Of a stretch of DNA of 64,000 nucleotides, positions 1-7,168 are shown piece after piece (the first letter of the stretch is position 1; each line of letters starts with the position of its first letter). The notes beneath the pieces are model-generated. The model had not been told where the DNA came from. It did not search any database and saw nothing but the letters and a program-made list of their open reading frames with translations. Location: NCBI RefSeq assembly GCF_039534975.1, contig NZ_BAAAWH010000001.1, positions 496,001 to 560,000 of the forward strand. Direction: 5' to 3'. Origin of the DNA: Microbacterium terregens. GTDB taxonomy: Bacteria; Actinomycetota; Actinomycetes; Actinomycetales; Microbacteriaceae. Position numbers and translations under genes: made by a program.

Positions 1-475
1 GGGCGGCCGCGGCATCCGGTGTGTGAAGGTCGCTGAAATTCCAGGCCCCCGGAACGTTGACGATCTGCGAGCCGGGGTGCGCCCCGGCCTGCCAGAGTCC
101 GAACACGGCGCCCTGCGGGTCGGTGCACAGCGCGCCGCGTCCGTAGGGGCCGGCGTCGGCAGGCGGGACGCCGACGAGACCGTGTGCGCGTTCGATGCGC
201 AGACACGCGTCCTCGATGTCATCGCAGGCGATGTAGCTGATCCAGGCGGCGCCCGGCTGGCCTGGCGCGACCGGCTCGAGCGCGCCGACGTCGCGGCCGT
301 CGAGCTGGGCGAACAGGTAGGGCTGATCCTCGCCCGGCTGGCCCGCCTCGATGAACTCCCACCCGAACAGCACGCCGTAGAACTCCGCGCCGGCGCGCAC
401 GTCGGACTGCTTCGCATCCACCCAGCACGGCACGCCCTCCGGATACGTGCGCGGCCCCTCGTACTCGTCCGCCAT
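1..475 (-). CDS. VOC-family (glyoxalase/CFP-30-like) protein, 3' part outside the window
   Basis: The frame is open from an ATG at 475 to the left edge, giving 158 visible residues starting MADEYEGPRTYPEG. Residues ~15-125 form one vicinal-oxygen-chelate domain (AGAEFYGVLFGWEF near the start, then DPQGAVFGLWQAG). The visible end, WNFSDLHT, looks like the start of a second VOC domain, so the full protein is probably the two-domain ~260-residue type common in actinobacteria. An AAGGAGAG ribosome binding site lies 6 nt before the ATG. Substrate cannot be told; such proteins range from glyoxalase to antibiotic-binding roles. No neighbour points to a pathway. Confidence 0.8.
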   Translation of the reverse strand, partial: MADEYEGPRTYPEGVPCWVDAKQSDVRAGAEFYGVLFGWEFIEAGQPGEDQPYLFAQLDGRDVGALEPVAPGQPGAAWISYIACDDIEDACLRIERAHGLVGVPPADAGPYGRGALCTDPQGAVFGLWQAGAHPGSQIVNVPGAWNFSDLHTPDAAAA

Positions 476-575
476 GACCCTCTCCTTCACTCAGCGGCGA
501 TCCCGTCTTCATCGGGCGTACATCTCCTCGAGCGACATTTCCACGAGAGCGGATGCCGCGGCAGGGGCTTGCGCG

Positions 576-1838
576 TCAGACGAGAGACTCCAGCAGCTCC
601 GCCGCGCGCGGCGCACCGCCGCGGGATCGCAGGTCCGCGCCGACGCGGGCGGCGGCATCCCGGAACGACTCATCCGCCATGATGCGGTCGAACCCGGCCG
701 CCACCTTCGCGGCGGTCGGCGTCCCCGTCTTGAGGTTCACCCCCGCGCCGGCCCATGCGACGCGGGCCGCGATCTCGGGCTTGTCCAGGTCACCGCCCGC
801 GATCACCAGGGGGATGCCGTGGCTCAGGGCAGCGAGCACGCCACCCCACCCGCCGTTGGTGATCACGACGTCGGTGCGTGGCAGAAGCTCCGCGTACGGC
901 AGGAACCCCGCGACGCGCGCGTTGCCCGGCACGGCGAACGGCAGCTCGTCGCGCCCGGAGACCCCCGTCGCGACGACGACGAGCACGTCTCGGTCGGCGA
1001 GGGCCTCGAGCGCGGGGCGAATGAGGTCGGAGGGGTCGATGTTCTGCGTCCCCTGGGTGACGTGCACGACCCGGCGCCCATCCAGATCTCCCCACCAGCG
1101 GGGCAGCTCGGCCGCGACGGTCGTCGGCGCTCGCAGCTCTCCGACGAAGTGCACCGACGGTGGTCGGTCGGTCCGCTCGTAGTCCAGCTGCGGGACACCG
1201 CTCGCCACGACGAGGCGGGGCGAGAAGGCCACCTTGTCGAAGGCGCGCGCGGACGGCGGCAGCCCCACCGCTGCGCGTGCCTGCGCGAGCGGCCGACGCA
1301 GCGGTCGTGAGATCAGGGGAACCGCGGCGCGGAGCGCGGCATCCCGCGTTCTGGTGAACGGATTGCGCCCCGGGGCGATCCCCATTCCGCTGGGCGGGCC
1401 GTGCGTGCCGGAGAGGTTGAGCGGCAGCAGTGCCACGGTCGCCCGGACGCCGCCGGTCTGCTCCGCGAACAGCGCACCGCCGAGCGAGACCTCGTCACCG
1501 GCGATCGCATCCCACGGTGTGCGCTCCCACGCGGTCCTGAGGTCCTCGACCTGCGCCGGCGCGGTACGGATGAAGACGTCCTGGACGTTGATGAGCAGCT
1601 GTCCCAGGCCCTTCTTGCCGACCACCCGGGGGAAGGTCGCCGACAGGTCGTTCTCATCGAAGTCCGGTGCGATCTGCCACGGCACGAGAGCGGCACCGGC
1701 GGACTCCACGCGGCGCCGGAATGCCGCGCCGGTGTAGACGCGCACGTCGTGTCCCCGCGTCACCAGCGCCTGTGCGACGGCGCATATCGGTGCGACGTGT
1801 CCCGTGAAGGGCATCGCTGAGAGCAGAAACCGCGCCAC
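576..1838 (-). CDS. MGT-family glycosyltransferase (UDP-glucuronosyl/macrolide glycosyltransferase-like)
   Basis: A 420-residue GT1/GT-B protein. The N-terminus (FLLSAMPFTGHVAPICAVAQ) is the acceptor-side Rossmann start, and the C-terminal donor site reads VVITNGGWGGVLAALSHGIPLV followed by LDKPEIAARV, matching the HGG...eal..G.P...D(Q) nucleotide-sugar signature with the usual His replaced by Asn. I chose the GTG at 1838, which gives the complete first beta strand; the ATG at 1814 (MPFTGHV) is the alternative. Family members glycosylate small hydrophobic acceptors such as macrolides, flavonoids or sterols. It stands alone, in the same direction as the radical SAM gene upstream, with a 95-bp gap containing nothing recognisable. 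Confidence 0.85.
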   Translation of the reverse strand: MARFLLSAMPFTGHVAPICAVAQALVTRGHDVRVYTGAAFRRRVESAGAALVPWQIAPDFDENDLSATFPRVVGKKGLGQLLINVQDVFIRTAPAQVEDLRTAWERTPWDAIAGDEVSLGGALFAEQTGGVRATVALLPLNLSGTHGPPSGMGIAPGRNPFTRTRDAALRAAVPLISRPLRRPLAQARAAVGLPPSARAFDKVAFSPRLVVASGVPQLDYERTDRPPSVHFVGELRAPTTVAAELPRWWGDLDGRRVVHVTQGTQNIDPSDLIRPALEALADRDVLVVVATGVSGRDELPFAVPGNARVAGFLPYAELLPRTDVVITNGGWGGVLAALSHGIPLVIAGGDLDKPEIAARVAWAGAGVNLKTGTPTAAKVAAGFDRIMADESFRDAAARVGADLRSRGGAPRAAELLESLV

Positions 1839-1933
1839 CGCTTCATCGTGCCGTGTTCGGGTCGAGCGCGCACCCCCTCTGGCGGTCAGAGCCGGTCGGC
1901 GCGGTCGCCCAGTGTCAGAGCCGGCGGCGAGGG

Positions 1934-3004
1934 TCAGAAGAGCCGCACGGCGCTCTGCGCCTCGCGGCCCCGCGACGTGGTGACGAACTGCGGCGTCGTG
2001 CGCGCGGCGAGTCCGGCCACGCTGGATCGGCGCGGCGCGTCGTCTTCGGCGCGCCCGTCCAGCCCGTGGACCCGCAGCAGCGGCCGCACCCGCTTGGACA
2101 GCCACTCTCGATACGCCTTGGGTGCGGTCGCCGAGGCGCCGGGATAAAGACCCAGGTACGACGAGACCAGCTCGGGGCGCTCGCGGCGCAGCCATTCCAT
2201 GAACCACTGCTTCGCACCGGGCCGCAGGTGCAGCGCGCCGAAGACGACACGGACCGCCCCGGCCGCGCGGATGCGCGCGAGCGCTTCGTCCAGCGCCGGG
2301 ATCGAGTCGGTCAGGTGCGGCAGGACCGGCATGAGGAAGACGGTCACGCGGAATCCCGCTTCGGAGGCGGCCCGCACCGTGTCGAGGCGAGCCGCAGTCG
2401 ATGGGGTCCCGGGTTCGATGAGCTTCTGCAGTGCGTCGTCGAACACGGCGATCGACATCGCGATGGACACTGAAACGGATGCCGCGGCATCCCGCAGCAG
2501 GGGAAGGTCGCGCCGCAGCAGCGTGCCCTTCGTCAGCAGCGAGAACGGAGTACCCGACTCGGTCAGCGCCGAGATGATCCCCGGCATCAGCCGGTACCGT
2601 CCCTCCGCGCGCTGGTACGGGTCCGTATTGGTGCCCAGCATGACGGCGTCGTGCATCCAGCTGCCGCGGCGGAGCTCCTTCTCGAGCACGTCGGCGACGT
2701 TGATCTTGACGATGATCTGCGAGTCGAAGTCCCGTCCTGCATCCAATTCGAGGTATTCGTGCGTTCCCCGGGCGAAGCAATACGCGCACGCGTGACTGCA
2801 CCCCCGATAAGGGTTGATGGTCCAGTCGAACGGCATCGCCGAGGCGCCGGGGACATGATTGAGGGCGCTCTTGCACATCACCTCGTGAAAGGTGACGTCT
2901 GCGAACTCGGGAGTCGTCACGGACCGCACGAGCCCATTGAGCTGTTCGAGCCCGGGTAGAGCCGCGGCATCCGCAACACCCAGTTCCTGCCCCTGCCAAC
3001 GCAT
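1934..3004 (-). CDS. Rv2578c-family radical SAM protein
   Basis: A 356-residue radical SAM protein of the Rv2578c/SPL-like family. The [4Fe-4S] cluster motif is CSHACAYC (C69, C73, C76; CX3CX2C), preceded by TINPYRGC, which is diagnostic of this family. The C-terminal third (residues ~300-356) has low similarity to other radical SAM proteins. No substrate is established. The ATG at 3004 is the only start in frame upstream of the conserved N-terminus (MRWQGQELGV), and it has no Shine-Dalgarno sequence at a normal distance. A TTGACA lies on this strand at 3039-3034 with the start codon directly after the -10 position, so the mRNA is probably leaderless, and a perfect palindrome spans the start. 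Confidence 0.88.
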   Translation of the reverse strand: MRWQGQELGVADAAALPGLEQLNGLVRSVTTPEFADVTFHEVMCKSALNHVPGASAMPFDWTINPYRGCSHACAYCFARGTHEYLELDAGRDFDSQIIVKINVADVLEKELRRGSWMHDAVMLGTNTDPYQRAEGRYRLMPGIISALTESGTPFSLLTKGTLLRRDLPLLRDAAASVSVSIAMSIAVFDDALQKLIEPGTPSTAARLDTVRAASEAGFRVTVFLMPVLPHLTDSIPALDEALARIRAAGAVRVVFGALHLRPGAKQWFMEWLRRERPELVSSYLGLYPGASATAPKAYREWLSKRVRPLLRVHGLDGRAEDDAPRRSSVAGLAARTTPQFVTTSRGREAQSAVRLF

Positions 3005-3039
3005 GTTCCCATGGGAACAGAAATTCGAATATGTGTCAA
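3004..3039 (-). promoter_or_regulatory. Promoter with operator-like 16-bp palindrome over the radical SAM start
   Basis: Reading the minus strand, TTGACA (3039-3034) is followed after 17 nt by TCCCAT (3016-3011) and after 6 nt by the ATG at 3004. TGTTCCCATGGGAACA at 3004-3019 is a perfect 16-bp palindrome covering the -10 and the start codon. A protein bound there would block initiation. It does not match the actinobacterial LexA box. Confidence 0.5.
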
Positions 3040-3122
3040 GATGAACTCGCACAGATCGCCGAATCCGGACGGATGCGGCCGATCGCTCGACCCGCGACGC
3101 CCGGCAGGCCAGAATGGAGAGC

Positions 3123-4367
3123 GTGACGGCCCCCGAACCGCACGATCCCCCATCGACCCGTCGCGCCGCGAGGCTGCAACGCGCAAGGGATGCTGAGCGT
3201 GCGTTCGGCGCGCCGCGGGACGCCGCCCAGCCGCGCCGCTCGGCCGCAGCGCGTGGGGCGAGTCGGCCCGCGACCCCGACCCGGGTGGGCGCTGCGGCTC
3301 GACCGGCGGCGCCGGCCAGTCGCAACGAGGCCAAGACCGCGAGGCTCATGAACCCCTCCGCGCCGCAGCCTCGGCACGCGCGTCGCACGCCGCCGATCCG
3401 CGCCGGCGTGGTCGCCGGCCTCACCGTGGTCGCATCGCTCATTCTCGGATCGACCGCCACCGTGACCGCGGCCGTCACCGGTCCGCAGCCCCTCGCCGAC
3501 CCGGTCGCGAGCACCGCCACGATGATGGTCGACCGCGTCGACGAGAAGGTCGCGTCGATGCCGGCCCCGCGTTCGACCCCGCCCCTGCCGGCACCCGCGC
3601 AGGCGATCCCCACGCCCCAGGTCGCCGCTGCTCCGGCGGTGATCGAGCTGTGCGCGCTGCACGGCTTCGCCGATGCGCTCGCCGTCGGCGACGACGTCGT
3701 GGCGGTCGCCGCCGCCGGCGGGCCCGAAGCGTTCCGCCGCGCCGTCGCCACCGGCATGGCGCCGTGCGTCAACCTCGCCGATCCCGCTCGGGTGTGGACC
3801 GTGATCAACAAGGCGCGTCCGCTGGCTCCGCTGGATTATCGGCCTGGTGCGCTGGCCATGCCGGAGGGCGTGCGCAGCATCGAAGGCGGCTCGCTGCGAT
3901 CGGATGCCGCGGCAGCTCTCAGCGCGATGGTGGCCGCCGCCGCGGCCGCGGGAGTGGGCGAGATCGCCCTCGAGAGCGGCTTCCGGTCCCACACCACGCA
4001 GGAGACGAGCTACGGCAACCAGGTCAGCGCGCGGGGTGTGGAGCTGGCCGATCTGTCCAGCGCCCGGCCCGGGTTCAGCGAACACCAGTCGGGCCTCGCC
4101 GCGGACGTCGTCGCCTGCTCCGACGGCTGCGGCACGCTCGACGACCTGGCCGGCTCCGCACAGGGCCAGTGGATCGCCGCGCACGCCTGGGAGTTCGGGT
4201 GGATCACCCGCTACGAGGACGGGTACACGCCGATCACCGGGTATTCGCCCGAGCCCTGGCACCTCCGCTACATCGGACCCGAGCTGGCGCGCGCCTACCA
4301 CGACGGTGGCTGGCACACTCTCGAGGAGTTCCTGGGCCTTCCGGCCGCCCCCGGCTACCTGGGGTGA
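3123..4367 (+). CDS. VanY-type D-alanyl-D-alanine carboxypeptidase (peptidase M15B)
   Basis: A 414-residue membrane-anchored peptidoglycan enzyme that trims the terminal D-Ala of stem peptides. The N-terminal ~90 residues are Arg/Ala/Pro-rich and cytoplasmic, followed by a single membrane segment at ~93-119 (GVVAGLTVVASLILGS). The catalytic M15 domain occupies the C-terminal ~170 residues, with the zinc motif SEHQSGLAADV near 319 and the last ligand in EPWHLRY near 378. GTG 3123 is preferred: CAGAAT lies 7 nt before it, fitting a leaderless transcript, and GGAG is also just upstream. ATG 3114 in the same frame is the alternative. It is divergent from the radical SAM gene. Confidence 0.87.
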   Translation: MTAPEPHDPPSTRRAARLQRARDAERAFGAPRDAAQPRRSAAARGASRPATPTRVGAAARPAAPASRNEAKTARLMNPSAPQPRHARRTPPIRAGVVAGLTVVASLILGSTATVTAAVTGPQPLADPVASTATMMVDRVDEKVASMPAPRSTPPLPAPAQAIPTPQVAAAPAVIELCALHGFADALAVGDDVVAVAAAGGPEAFRRAVATGMAPCVNLADPARVWTVINKARPLAPLDYRPGALAMPEGVRSIEGGSLRSDAAAALSAMVAAAAAAGVGEIALESGFRSHTTQETSYGNQVSARGVELADLSSARPGFSEHQSGLAADVVACSDGCGTLDDLAGSAQGQWIAAHAWEFGWITRYEDGYTPITGYSPEPWHLRYIGPELARAYHDGGWHTLEEFLGLPAAPGYLG

Positions 4368-4368
4368 T

Positions 4369-4387
4369 CCTGTCCCGCAGGGGCAGG
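4369..4387 (+). terminator. Short hairpin after the carboxypeptidase gene
   Basis: CCTGTCCC (4369-4376) and GGGGCAGG (4380-4387) pair with one G-U wobble around a 3-nt loop, 2 nt after the stop. There is no U-tract, so termination is plausible, not certain. The rest of the gap to 4543 holds nothing recognisable. Confidence 0.4.
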
Positions 4388-4543
4388 TGTGGCGACGGTC
4401 TTCACGAGCCGTGACGGCGCGACGGCGGGACGCTGCAGTGAGCCCGGACCCGGGTTTGCGGCATCCCACAATGGCGGTACCCAGTACCGCGCGTCCTGGG
4501 ATGCAATCTCACAGGCGTTCGGCCTGCGGCGTGCCGGGTGACC

Positions 4544-4549
4544 TAGAAT
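4544..4549 (+). promoter_or_regulatory. -10 hexamer TAGAAT of the acyl-CoA dehydrogenase gene
   Basis: TAGAAT fits the actinobacterial TAnnnT consensus and is the only good match in the 255-bp gap before the gene. It implies a leader of about 65 nt. No clear -35 was seen. Confidence 0.4.
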
Positions 4550-4622
4550 CGCCAGCGGCGACGCGGCCGCGCACCCTCCGAGAACGGCCCCGCCACCGAC
4601 GTGTCAAGAAGGGCAGGCGCAC

Positions 4623-5786
4623 ATGGAGCGCGACATCTACGACGAGGACCACGAGGCGTTCCGCGACGTCGTCAAGGAATTCGTGAAGCGGTACGCGACC
4701 GAAGAGAAGCGCAAGCAGTGGGAGGCGGACGGCGAGATCGACCGCGCGACCATGCTCGCGGCCGGTCAGGCCGGCGTCATCGGCCTGTCGGTCCCCGAGG
4801 AGTTCGGCGGCGCCGGGATGCTGCAGGACTACCGCTTCCGTGCGATCGTGCTCGAGGAGACGATCGGCGCGGGCCACGGCTCGCTCGCCGGTGCCCTGGG
4901 CATCCAGGACGACCTGGCGATCCCGTACATCGTGCACATGGGCACCCAGGAGCAGAAGGAGAAGTGGCTTCCGGGCATGGCGACGGGCGAGATCCTCGGC
5001 GCCCTCGCGATGACCGAGCCCGGCGCGGGTTCTGACCTCCGCGGCATCAAGACCACCGCCAAGAAGGTCGACGGCGGATACATCGTCAACGGTGCGAAGA
5101 CGTTCATCTCGTCGGGCAAGACCGCCGACATCGTCGTCACGTTCGTCAAGACCGGCGAGGGCAACCGGCCGGACGCGTTCAGCCTGCTGATCCTCGAGGA
5201 CGGCATGGAGGGCTTCGATCACAGCAAGAAGCTCGAGAAGATGGGCTTCCACGGATGGGACACGGCCGAGATGTCGTTCGTCGACGTCTTCGTGCCGGAA
5301 GCGAACCTCATCGGAGGCAAGGAGGGTCTCGGCTTCATCCAGCTCATGATGAACCTGCCCCTCGAGCGCCTGTCGATCGGCGTCGCGGCGGCGGCCGCCG
5401 GCGAGGCCGCATTCGTGTGGACGCGTGATTACACGCTCAGCCGCGAGGCGTTCGGACAGCCGATCGCCGAGTTCCAGAACACGCGGTTCAAGCTCGCCGA
5501 CATGGCGACGACCGTCGACGTGATGTGGGCGTACATCGACCGGGCGATGATGCTCTACAAGGATCAGAAGCTCACCGCCGAAGAGGCCGCGAAGGTCAAG
5601 TTCTGGGCGACCGACCGCGAGTGGGAGCTGCTCGACGTCGGCGTGCAGCTGCACGGCGGATACGGCTACATCACGGAGTACCCGATCGCGCGGGCGTTCC
5701 TCGATGCGCGCGTGCACCGCATCTACGGTGGCACGAACGAGATCATGCGCGACCTCGTGAGCCGGCAGATCGTCGGCAAGCGGTAA
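4623..5786 (+). CDS. Acyl-CoA dehydrogenase
   Basis: A 387-residue FAD-dependent acyl-CoA dehydrogenase that introduces the alpha-beta double bond of an acyl-CoA and passes electrons to ETF. Family signatures are AMTEPGAGSDLRGIKT (FAD/substrate loop, ~residues 130-145), REAFGQPIAEFQ (~280-291), QLHGGYGYITEYP (~341-353) and the C-terminal IYGGTNEIMRDLVSRQI. Length is normal for the ~380-residue family. The ATG follows AGAAGGG at suitable spacing. The gene is monocistronic, followed by a strong hairpin. The Glu in IYGGTNEIM is a position also conserved where it is not catalytic, so chain-length class cannot be assigned; long-chain or branched acyl-CoA is plausible. A separate acyl-CoA oxidase lies at 28.4 kb. 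Confidence 0.93.
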   Translation: MERDIYDEDHEAFRDVVKEFVKRYATEEKRKQWEADGEIDRATMLAAGQAGVIGLSVPEEFGGAGMLQDYRFRAIVLEETIGAGHGSLAGALGIQDDLAIPYIVHMGTQEQKEKWLPGMATGEILGALAMTEPGAGSDLRGIKTTAKKVDGGYIVNGAKTFISSGKTADIVVTFVKTGEGNRPDAFSLLILEDGMEGFDHSKKLEKMGFHGWDTAEMSFVDVFVPEANLIGGKEGLGFIQLMMNLPLERLSIGVAAAAAGEAAFVWTRDYTLSREAFGQPIAEFQNTRFKLADMATTVDVMWAYIDRAMMLYKDQKLTAEEAAKVKFWATDREWELLDVGVQLHGGYGYITEYPIARAFLDARVHRIYGGTNEIMRDLVSRQIVGKR

Positions 5787-5795
5787 CACGAACAC

Positions 5796-5844
5796 CGGAT
5801 GCCGCGACCAGGTGCCTCTTCAGAGGCTCGGGTCGCGGCATCCG
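5796..5844 (+). terminator. Bipartite terminator hairpin after the acyl-CoA dehydrogenase gene
   Basis: CGGATGCCGCGACC (5796-5809) pairs perfectly with GGTCGCGGCATCCG (5831-5844), enclosing a second stem GCCTCT/AGAGGC. CCTTTA follows. The arms contain the GGATGCC/GGCATCC word that is frequent in this window. Confidence 0.7.
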
Positions 5845-5852
5845 CCTTTACC

Positions 5853-5945
5853 GGGGTGGGCCGGGCGCGGGTGGGCTGGGCGCGGGTTGGGCGGGGCGCG
5901 GGTGGGCTGGGCGCGGGTTGGGCGGGGCGCGCGGTTGGGCGTGGG
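5853..5945. repeat. G-rich minisatellite
   Basis: About 90 bp with only sporadic A and C, made of two near-identical ~34-bp copies alternating GGGCGCGGGT, GGGCTGGGCGCGGG and TTGGGCGGGGCGC. It precedes the dyad array. Runs of GGG on one strand could form a G-quadruplex; this is inference. Confidence 0.75.
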
Positions 5946-5947
5946 GG

Positions 5948-6320
5948 TTCGCCTGTCGCGACACGCGGGTGGGGCCGGCCGATCGCGACAGGCGAGCGGG
6001 GGTTGGTGCGCGGGTGAGATGGGCGCGGGGTGGGCGGAGGTGCAGGGTTCGCCTGTCACGACACGCGGGTGGGGCCTGCCGATCGCGACAGGCGAGCGGG
6101 GTTGGTGCGCGGGTGGGATGGGCGGGGGCGCGGGGGTTCGCCTGTCGCGACACGCGGGTGGGGCCTGCCGATTGCGACAGGGGAGCGGTGGTTGGTGCGC
6201 GGCTGCGGCTGGGCGCGGGGCTGGGCGCGGGGGTTCGCCTGTCACGACACGCGGGTGGGGGCCTGCCGATTGCGACGGGCGAGCGGGGGGAGGCGAGAGG
6301 GGGGTCGGTGCGCGGGTGGG
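5948..6320. repeat. Four-unit array of ~90-100-bp repeats, each with a 39-bp dyad
   Basis: Units begin at 5948, 6048, 6137 and 6234 with TTCGCCTGTC. Each carries a core of 12 + 20 + 7 nt running from CTGTCRCGACAC to GCGACAG (5953-5991, 6053-6091, 6142-6180, 6239-6278), and the arms CTGTCGC/GCGACAG are complementary. The stretches between cores are also similar (GAGCGGGGTTGGTGCGCGGG), so these are tandem repeats, not a CRISPR array. No ORF in this 540-bp gap looks real. The same 39-bp architecture recurs inverted at 34707-35008. Confidence 0.85.
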
Positions 6321-6328
6321 GCGGGGCG

Positions 6329-7168
6329 CTAGCGAAGGAGTGCCCAGAAGATCGCGGCGGAGGCCGCCAGGAACAGGACGATGAACACGACGTCGCGGGC
6401 GCGGAACGGGACCAGGTGGCGTTCCGTGCGATCCGGATAGGCGCCGAACGCGCGCGCATCCATCGCGAGGGCCACGCGCTCCGCGTGGCGGATCGCCCCG
6501 GCCAGCAGGGGGACGAGGTAGCCGCCCCAGCGGGCGATCGCGCCGAAGGGACCCCGGCCGCCGTGCGCACCTCGCACCCGGTGCGCCTGGCGGATGACCT
6601 CGAGCTCGTGACCGAACCGGGGCACGAAGCGGAACGCGGCCAGGGCCGTGTACCCGATGCGGTACGGAACCCGCAGCTGCTGGACGCCGGCCCGCACGAG
6701 GTCCGGGCCGGTCGTGCTGAGCCCCGCGATCAATGCGAGCGCGACGATCGCCGCGAGGCGCAGCGCCGTGGCCATGCCGATCAGCACGGCGCCGCCGTAG
6801 AGTTTCCACGTTCCGAGCTGCCAGAGGATAACGCTCTGGTCGACGTGGGCAGGATCCGTCCACAGCGAGAAGCCGAAGCCGATCGCCACCGCTCCGAGCG
6901 GCAGGGCCAGCAGCAGCACGACGGCGAGCCGTGGCGTGAAGCTCACACCCACCAGCAGCACCGCATACGACAGCGCCAGGAACGCGAGCGGGACCGCGGC
7001 TTCGCGCACGAAGACGAGCAGCACCATCGCCGGCACCGGCGCGAGGAGCTTCGCGAGCGGGTTGAGCCGATACAGGAAGCGGACCGGGGCGGCGGTGACG
7101 GCATCCGCATAGGGGTCGAGCGCCGTGTGCGGAACCTGCGCCGCGACGAGGGGACCGGTCGTGGTCAT
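6329..7168 (-). CDS. ykoC: ECF transporter transmembrane (T) component, YkoC-like
   Basis: A 279-residue EcfT protein, the transducer that couples ATP hydrolysis to the substrate-binding S subunit in an energy-coupling-factor importer. About six hydrophobic segments span residues ~45-230 (for example LLAPVPAMVLLVFV and LALPLGAVAIGFGFSL), and the cytoplasmic coupling helix carries AMDARAFGAYPDRT, the Ala-Arg-Gly/Ala motif that docks on the ATPases. The ATG at 7168 overlaps the stop of the ATPase gene by 4 nt (ATGA), so translation is coupled. It is the last gene of the S-ATPase-T operon; the dyad array lies directly downstream. Confidence 0.88.
   Translation of the reverse strand: MTTTGPLVAAQVPHTALDPYADAVTAAPVRFLYRLNPLAKLLAPVPAMVLLVFVREAAVPLAFLALSYAVLLVGVSFTPRLAVVLLLALPLGAVAIGFGFSLWTDPAHVDQSVILWQLGTWKLYGGAVLIGMATALRLAAIVALALIAGLSTTGPDLVRAGVQQLRVPYRIGYTALAAFRFVPRFGHELEVIRQAHRVRGAHGGRGPFGAIARWGGYLVPLLAGAIRHAERVALAMDARAFGAYPDRTERHLVPFRARDVVFIVLFLAASAAIFWALLR

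Noticed and set aside
576..2999. 807-residue fusion of radical SAM and glycosyltransferase
   Set aside because: The first ~385 residues are the wrong frame of the radical SAM gene; the glycosyltransferase starts at 1838.
5948..6320. CRISPR array
   Set aside because: Repeats of ~39 nt with ~50-60 nt between them look CRISPR-like, but the spacers are conserved, no leader or Cas gene is present, and unit length varies.
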